Shown piece by piece: positions 28,001 through 64,000 of a DNA stretch of 64,000 bases. Position numbers and translations under genes: made by a program. A model generated the notes under the pieces. The model worked only from the letters and a program-made list of their open reading frames with translations. It was not told the origin of the DNA and did no database searches. Origin of the DNA: Sphaeroforma sirkka (Eukaryota; Opisthokonta; Ichthyosporea; Ichthyophonida); contig LUCW03000205.1 in assembly GCA_001586965.3 (NCBI GenBank), forward strand, positions 83,088-147,087. The letters run 5' to 3'. Each line of letters opens with the position of its first letter. Within the stretch, counting starts at the first letter, position 1.

Positions 28001-28620
28001 ATCGAATACGTTTCCCAAATACACACCAGGCAATGGGGATCATCCAGTCAATTTTGTCGAATTCCCAGCTCTTATCCGCCCAGGTTTCCGCCAGCTTTTA
28101 GGCGCACTCGGGTTTGCAGTCGATCTTACCCGTCTCGACACGACATCTCAGCTACCCTAAACCAACTCGCTTCTATCGGTACGCAACCTACCGAGGCCCA
28201 CATGCTAGCCCTCAAACGTATATTCCATTACCTACGTACTTCCTTGGACTATTCTACTTAAAAGCGCAAACTGCCCGATCAGACATTAGATTCTGCACTT
28301 ATTGCTTATACCGAATCGGATGGGGGGGGGTTGCCGAATGTCCAGCCAATCGCAGACCGGTACACTCATTTGCTTACATGGCTCACCCATTTAACGGACG
28401 GGCCATAAGCAGAATACCATCGCACTCAGCAGATCGGAGGCTGAATACGTAGCTATGTCTGAAACAACACGCAATATTGCGTGGGTGCGTAGCACTGATT
28501 CGGCCATGGCGATATCCATCACCAAACCTAGCAAACTCTTTGGCGACAACCAGTCCACCATCAAAATTGCCCTCGGTACCGGAACCCCCAAAGGTCTCCG
28601 GCTCATCGCTACTGTGTGTG
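25080..28620 (+). mobile_element. Ty1/copia-like LTR retrotransposon fossil
   Basis: Plus-strand remnants in the usual copia order. Integrase zinc-binding region with EFHRRNGHLN near 25.2 kb and CNVCLEAKICRK near 25.78 kb; integrase core start with FHINIQGPMPPD near 25.85 kb; a long low-complexity linker; reverse transcriptase with FHIDVDTAYLYFTLDTPVYM near 27.55 kb and FYVDEIVPAFPHG near 27.8 kb; RNase H-side motifs LKRIFHYLRTSLDYST near 28.22 kb and FGDNQSTIKIALG near 28.55 kb. Badly broken, with well over ten breaks. Gag and protease were not recognised and no LTRs were seen, so the ends are approximate. The left end lies about 430 bp from the second tRNA-Val gene. Confidence 0.85.
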
Positions 28621-29458
28621 TCTAAGGCGCTGGCTTCTTGCAGGGATTCGTGTTTCCTTTAGAAAGATTGGTAGTCTTTTTATTTTGATCACCGCGTGGA
28701 TTGCGTCCACGACCTTTGTCTCTATTCCAGTATTGGTCGGTCGTGTGGGCTGCTTGTCCCTTTTCGGTCGATTCACTTGTTGCCGATTTGTATAATTTTC
28801 ACTGGATGCTCCGTTGATGAGGGCAAACTTCTGCTTCTTTTGTATGACTGCTTGAAATGTCTCGGCGTATTGTCCGGTGATGCCGTGGGCTTCGCGATGG
28901 TTGTTCTCGACCAGTGCTGATACAGCTGCGCCCACTCTAACGTGAGTAGATTTAATATCGCAAATATGTAAAATATCTGAGATTAATTCACAGACAATCC
29001 TGTTAGCTGTTCTTCAGAGTGTTACAGAAAGTTGCTGACTGATTCAAGCCTCGGAGGAGCAATTTTTAATGAGTAATATGGTCATTGATTACAGATTCTG
29101 TCCCTCCTCGTACCAGCATGGCGTGGTACATGGGCAAGAGCGTAGGCCGTCATTAAATTCTACATACTGGCAAAATATAATGAATTGTTTAATATGCTCG
29201 CCAGTGGAGACAGGAGGCTCTGGTACTACGGAGAGAACTACGATAGTTCATCAAGAATGTGGGATGGGAGTAGTCAGTGTGCAAATTGCCAGTGTTCGCA
29301 AAGGCCTGAAAGGCATTTGTTTGAGATCGCAAGGCTGTGGTAGTCGGATCCTGGGCTAAGATTCCCAGTGGCGATGCCTGGAAGCCAACCTGGTTCTGCA
29401 AGACAGTGGTGACACCTTGTTGTTGTTGCAGAAGTTGGCAGATTTCTTGGTCCGCCAT
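28609..29458 (-). mobile_element. Gag-like retroelement remnant, opposite strand to the copia fossil
   Basis: Two minus-strand frames (a Gln-rich one starting MADQEICQLLQQQQ at 29458 and a second one containing AETFQAVIQKKQKFALING and a basic stretch) resemble the start and the basic C-terminal part of an LTR-element gag protein. It abuts the 3' end of the copia fossil. Broken, only a few hundred residues long, family uncertain; a plant-like or fungal-like Ty3 gag is the best guess. Confidence 0.4.
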
Positions 29459-30716
29459 ATTACGAGCTGATATGCCGGGAGGAGTTTAAAACTCTAACGA
29501 TTGGCCGCGAGGAGAACAGATGATGAGAAGGATTTTCTGTTCTTCATTTTTATACCTTAAGAGGGTAAAATTTCAAAGGAATCTTGTGAGTGGAATGACA
29601 GAATGTGATAACATTCCAGGAACATGTAGACTTAACCTAGATAGCAATTATAAAAATAGAGTCATTTTTATGTCGATATTGTATATGTACTTATGAACGG
29701 CTCTTGTATAGTGAGGCTGTGGGACCGAAATGCCGACGAATAGAAAATCACACGCACGAAATCAACATTGCAGGATATACATTCAAAGGTGGGCCGGATG
29801 TGCAATTACATAGCAAACACGATCAGTGGGATAGTACCAGCTTATTCCGAAATATGAATGCGGCAACTAGCATTATTTTTGCGCCATCGTATATTAATAA
29901 TACATCCAGTCGATACCGTCTAGTTGGACTAACCCAAATACTATACACCGCGCTATTTTGTAGCACAGGCGACGTAACCGTGTGTCAAAAGTATGTAAAA
30001 AATTGATATGACCATTGTTTTTGACCACGTGCAATTTTGCGATGCCACGCGCCATCGAAGTGAGAGCAACAGCTATTATTGTGGTGAAAGAACGGTAGTT
30101 CGGAGTCACTGAATTCTTGTTCATAATCGCACCTCTTTCCGGGTCCCGCCCACGGCCTCCACTTCCTGTTTGTCCAAGAAATATAGAATAGAAGGAACCT
30201 ACATACGGCTGGCACCGGTAGAATATTTGAATTTGTAAACACATATTCGTGCATGCCTGAGCACACTGAAACTTCATTATTCAAACATCTTGATTATTTA
30301 AAACAAAATCTTGATTAAATTCGTAACAAAATTAAACTTATCTACTCAAATGTAAATAATGTGCTTTCATCGTGTATACAGGCATTGACTCTTCATACTG
30401 TAGTCGTCTCCCTCAAATTTTATCTACTCGTGTACTCCTTTCATCTTATAATCTTGTCTATCTCTACTCGCACGGTCGTAGACCTCGCGTATGATAATGG
30501 AAAACCCGTCCGAGGAGTCTGACAGATATAGCACGTTTCCTGTATCTGGTCGGAGTTAAATCGCACGAGGGATAGCAATCTGTGTATACACGCACATTAC
30601 ATATATTCGGGTCTGCTCATTCTTTAATACTTTCTCCCATTCGTTCGTGTGCAGTCGCACGTTGTGTGCATATGTTGCCACTCCCGGCCCTAGCCTTACA
30701 CGCCTTACCCGGCGTA
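29459..30716. other. Spacer with unassigned open frames
   Basis: A plus-strand frame at 29704-30006 (containing RRIENHTHEINIAGYTFKGG) and a minus-strand frame at 29985-30284 look more protein-like than average, but neither has recognisable motifs, partner exons or flanking signals. They could be further retroelement debris. Confidence 0.35.
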
Positions 30717-41173
<10,457 letters not shown>

Positions 41174-42814
41174 GATCATCTACTCCAAGTTTCAAGAACT
41201 GACTGGAACAGCCCGACGTGACTGATACAGGAGAACGTGATATAGGTGCTCTGGCTAGTTATTTCGGGTTTAGTGTCTCTGACCCTACTATGTCAATTTG
41301 TCTTTACTTTGTTCTGCTGACGGATTTGAAAGACATCTCCAGACGTAGTCACAGCAGCTTTCTAACAGAAACTGCTGGTTATACCACACTATAAATACAT
41401 TCTATACAGTAGTTTATGTAATATAGGTCAACCATTCAATAAATACATGCTGTACAGCAGTATATGTAACATAGTTAAACCATCCAATAATACATTCTAT
41501 ACAATAGTATATGTAATATAGTAATATTATTTAATAAATACATTTTATACAGCAGTCTATGGAATATGGTTAAACCATTCAATAAATACATTCGATACAG
41601 CAGTACATGTAATATAGCTAAACTATTCAATCAATACATTCTATACAGCAGTCGATGATACAGTATTTATAAGGAAGACTACGTTCGACCCAGAACTTGC
41701 ATGTACACACACTAATGGGGCCACAAATGGATGCCAACAAGTGCCTCAAATTTAGCAGTCAGAAAAAGATGTCGTGGCTATGATCTGATATAAATAGGAA
41801 TGCGCCACTCAAATTTGAGAGTATACTATGAAGGACACGAAGCTTTCACGGAGCACCGAGGAAATACGAGTGGTTGCGCTACTAACATGGCATATGAGAC
41901 ACTCGTGGTAGAACTTTTATTGTACCGATCGAGACGTTAGATAAAATATAGTATAGATGTCCTCAGAAATTATAGTATACTTTGCAAAGACGTGTCCAGC
42001 AAATACATAAAGATACAGGTAGTATGGCGAAAGGAAATATTTACTGCCAGTTTTATTGTGCGCTAGGTGATTCAATGCGTTCATACTGCTTGCTGGAAGC
42101 ACAGAGATAGTCAATTACCACTATGCATAAGATGTTATAAATGTATTGGTACTTGCATTCTCCAGCCTAATCTATCAGAGAACACCAAGTGTGATGTACG
42201 TGACCATGGTTGAAACAAACGGCCAAGGGGTGCAACCGAATATTTGTGTATGCAATTTCAAGAAACCATCGCCAAATAGGACTGGATACGCAATGGTTTG
42301 CAAGATGTATACAAATGGCGTATGTCCTATCTAGATATCAGAATCCCTTGACATTTGAGAAAGCTACCAGGAGTGCAAGAAAAAAAAAAACACACCCTAA
42401 TATACTGGTACTGGCCGAGTTTCACCTATATTGGCGTATACCTGTGCATTGGTGTAACCTCATCTGCTACAGTTGCCACATATGTATCTATTCTATCTGT
42501 TGCCGAGCCCAGACCGGCATAATTAGACATACCGGCACTGTGTGAATCTCCTCTCTCACACACGTAGATGACCTTGTGTGTGTTTTATGGTCGCCTTGTT
42601 AATTGTACAAACTACTACACAAACTACCACGCAAACTACCACGCAACACCACAGCACTGCCTGACTATTCTATACGAACACAACACTAAAGAACCTCAGC
42701 ATACTAAATACGTATGCACAGTGTGACTCTGGCCACCCTACTTGTTTACTAATATATATCAATATATTTATATGAATATATCATATAGTGTTCTCAAATA
42801 CATACTATGAAGTA

Positions 42815-42863
<49 letters not shown>

Positions 42864-42955
42864 CTTGAAATATAGTGACTTTCGTGTGTGATAACTCCCA
42901 CTATATTTAGTAAATAGTTACATTGATGATAAAAGTTTTACCAAAAAAATAAATT
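41174..42955. other. Intergenic, upstream of the coiled-coil gene, with a 60-bp minisatellite
   Basis: About 41385-41660 holds four to five diverged copies of a unit of about 60 bp (AATACATTCTATACAGCAGT, ATGTAATATAG, AACCATTCAAT). A TA run lies at about 42822-42861. The rest, including frames at 41917-42545, has no recognisable gene. The promoter of the minus-strand coiled-coil gene should lie just right of 41173; no element can be named. Confidence 0.6.
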
Positions 42956-43039
42956 TCTCCCCACCCGAAATCGAATCAGGGACCTACCGATTGATGTAAC
43001 CACTACAGTCGGTTGCTCTACCAACTGAGCTATAGAGAA
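42956..43039 (-). tRNA. tRNA-Tyr (GTA) with an 11-nt intron
   Basis: D arm GCTC/GAGC with loop AGTTGGTA; anticodon stem ACCGA/TCGGT; the loop reads CT-GTA-G, then 11 extra bases (TGGTTACATCA) before the last loop A, the canonical intron position between bases 37 and 38. T stem CCTGA/TCGGG with loop TTCGATT. The acceptor TTCTCTA pairs with TGGGGAG using several G-T pairs, so it is weak, and discriminator A follows. Eukaryotic tRNA-Tyr genes typically carry an intron here, which supports the call. Confidence 0.85.
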
Positions 43040-44042
43040 GACATGCATATATGAAAATGTAAGTATAAATCATTCGAGTTGAATGAAGTTTCAAAGTAAA
43101 ACCGGGTATTATTTTCAAGTGTCACTATTTTTATTGTGACCTATGGTGCACTCGCGTATGTATAGGGTTTTGGGTAATTAATTTTAAGTAGTAAACATAA
43201 AACCATCTATACTGGTCCGATTTAAAAAGAACTATTAGTTAGGTAGCGGAAATTTCGTAGAGTGATATTACTATGTAGATAAATATGGCGGAAGATGCGT
43301 CTTTCACGTGAATTACTCATAAAATCCAACTCAATGAAGAATACACTCTATGTGCAGAGGTGGATCGCAGCGCTTATATGTGTCGAGAGACAAAGCTTAA
43401 TGAAGATCACCACGTTTAGCGTTGCATGCAATTTTCATTCGGGAGTCCTAGTACCCACCCACACGACTTTATACTTGCACTGACGAGCGTATTACATTCC
43501 CTTCAAGGTTTTATAAGCAACCCAAGCCCCTTCAAGCACAGCTATTGACAGCTCTATGGCTTTGTGTTGATCGTAAACCGACTACCGAAATCTATTGTGA
43601 TTCTGCCACATACGCTCAGCCGAGACACCAGAATACCTAACACCGAGACTATCTGCATTGTGAGAGTTATATCGGGATAACAGTGCTTGGTAACCTACAC
43701 TATTAGTATTTGTTGATAGTATGACTTTATTCTTGTATTCGCAGAATGCAGAACGTATAACAGCATCTGAGTTTAGGGCTGTAGGTGTACGTTTCTTACA
43801 GCACCCTTGGCCGTGTAGTTAAATCGCAGATACGACTCTAATACCTGCGGCCGGACCCATTGCTCTCAATAGTGTGCTTGGCAGTTCTTTATCTTCTATA
43901 TTATGACTAATTCGAGTGCAGTACTGACCCCTATCTCTTATACTTGCCTAGGGCGTGTGAAGGTGCTCATACATTAATTATCAGTTGGTCGGTTGCACAT
44001 CTATATTTCTTAAAAATTCCATCGGGGACTTCACCCGTACCC
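43040..44042. other. Intergenic, 3' of the receptor gene
   Basis: No gene is supported. Short open frames (for example 43295-43483) lack protein-like motifs. The receptor gene's 3' UTR and polyadenylation site should lie in the part just left of 44043. Confidence 0.4.
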
Positions 44043-63842
<19,800 letters not shown>

Positions 63843-64000
63843 CTATTTGAAACAGTCCAGTTAAATCTGTGTTGTGCGTTGCGAGGGACGTGAGTAAGGT
63901 GTATGTATAGAGTGTGCAAGTAGAAATACGAGAAGATGTCTGTATATGGATACCAGTAAGAGAGAAAAAAGACCTAGAACGTGAATGAATGATAGAAAAA
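63843..64000. other. Intron at the right edge; upstream receptor exons lie outside
   Basis: The acceptor at 63843-63844 opens the first visible receptor exon in phase 1, so at least one coding exon lies beyond the window. No further exon is seen in these bases. Confidence 0.7.

Overview
This is eukaryotic nuclear DNA: genes are broken into short exons with canonical GT-AG introns, tRNA genes carry eukaryote-type arms (one with an anticodon-loop intron), and non-coding DNA is full of micro- and minisatellites. No gene names the species. A taspase-1-like enzyme, an Mmm1/PDZD8-type lipid-transfer protein, a class C (GABA-B-like) seven-transmembrane receptor with a laminin-G-like ectodomain, long introns and old LTR retrotransposons together suggest a unicellular relative of animals; an ichthyosporean such as Sphaeroforma would fit. 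That placement is inference.

Layout. 1-390: microsatellites. 1234-6060 (-): taspase-1-like gene (TASP1). 6738-6921 (-): an isolated exon-like segment. 7.2-9.15 kb: a large AT-rich low-complexity field. 9379-13504 (+): Mmm1/PDZD8-type SMP-domain gene, six exons. 14.66-15.93 kb: four identical tRNA-Ser(AGA) genes in a duplicated unit, one inverted. 18.5-23.2 kb (-): Ty3/gypsy-like fossils. 24.2-24.65 kb: two inverted tRNA-Val(AAC) genes around a hairpin. 25.1-28.6 kb (+): Ty1/copia-like fossil, followed by a gag-like remnant on the opposite strand to about 29.46 kb. 30717-41173 (-): a 16-exon gene for an unrecognised 502-residue coiled-coil protein, start and stop both present. 42956-43039 (-): tRNA-Tyr with a short intron. 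44043 to beyond 63842 (-): a large receptor gene; 23 exons and about 1,075 codons lie in the window, and the 5' end runs off the right edge.

Exon models were built by hand by requiring (1) an open frame, (2) GT donor and AG acceptor and (3) matching codon phase across every junction. In the coiled-coil gene, the SMP gene and the receptor gene every junction closes in frame; in the taspase gene one junction region near the N-terminus does not.

The most unusual observations are in the receptor gene. First, its architecture joins a laminin-G-like and cadherin-like extracellular part to a class C 7TM core. Second, several of its introns carry tandem repeats whose unit contains a copy of the neighbouring exon end plus its 5' splice site (53.87-54.07, 55.43-55.55 and 59.08-59.62 kb), and one short exon with its acceptor is repeated in a 99-bp, frame-preserving unit (60.25-60.50 kb). 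The genes here do not form an operon-like unit; they are unrelated neighbours separated by repeats, tRNA genes and retroelement fossils.
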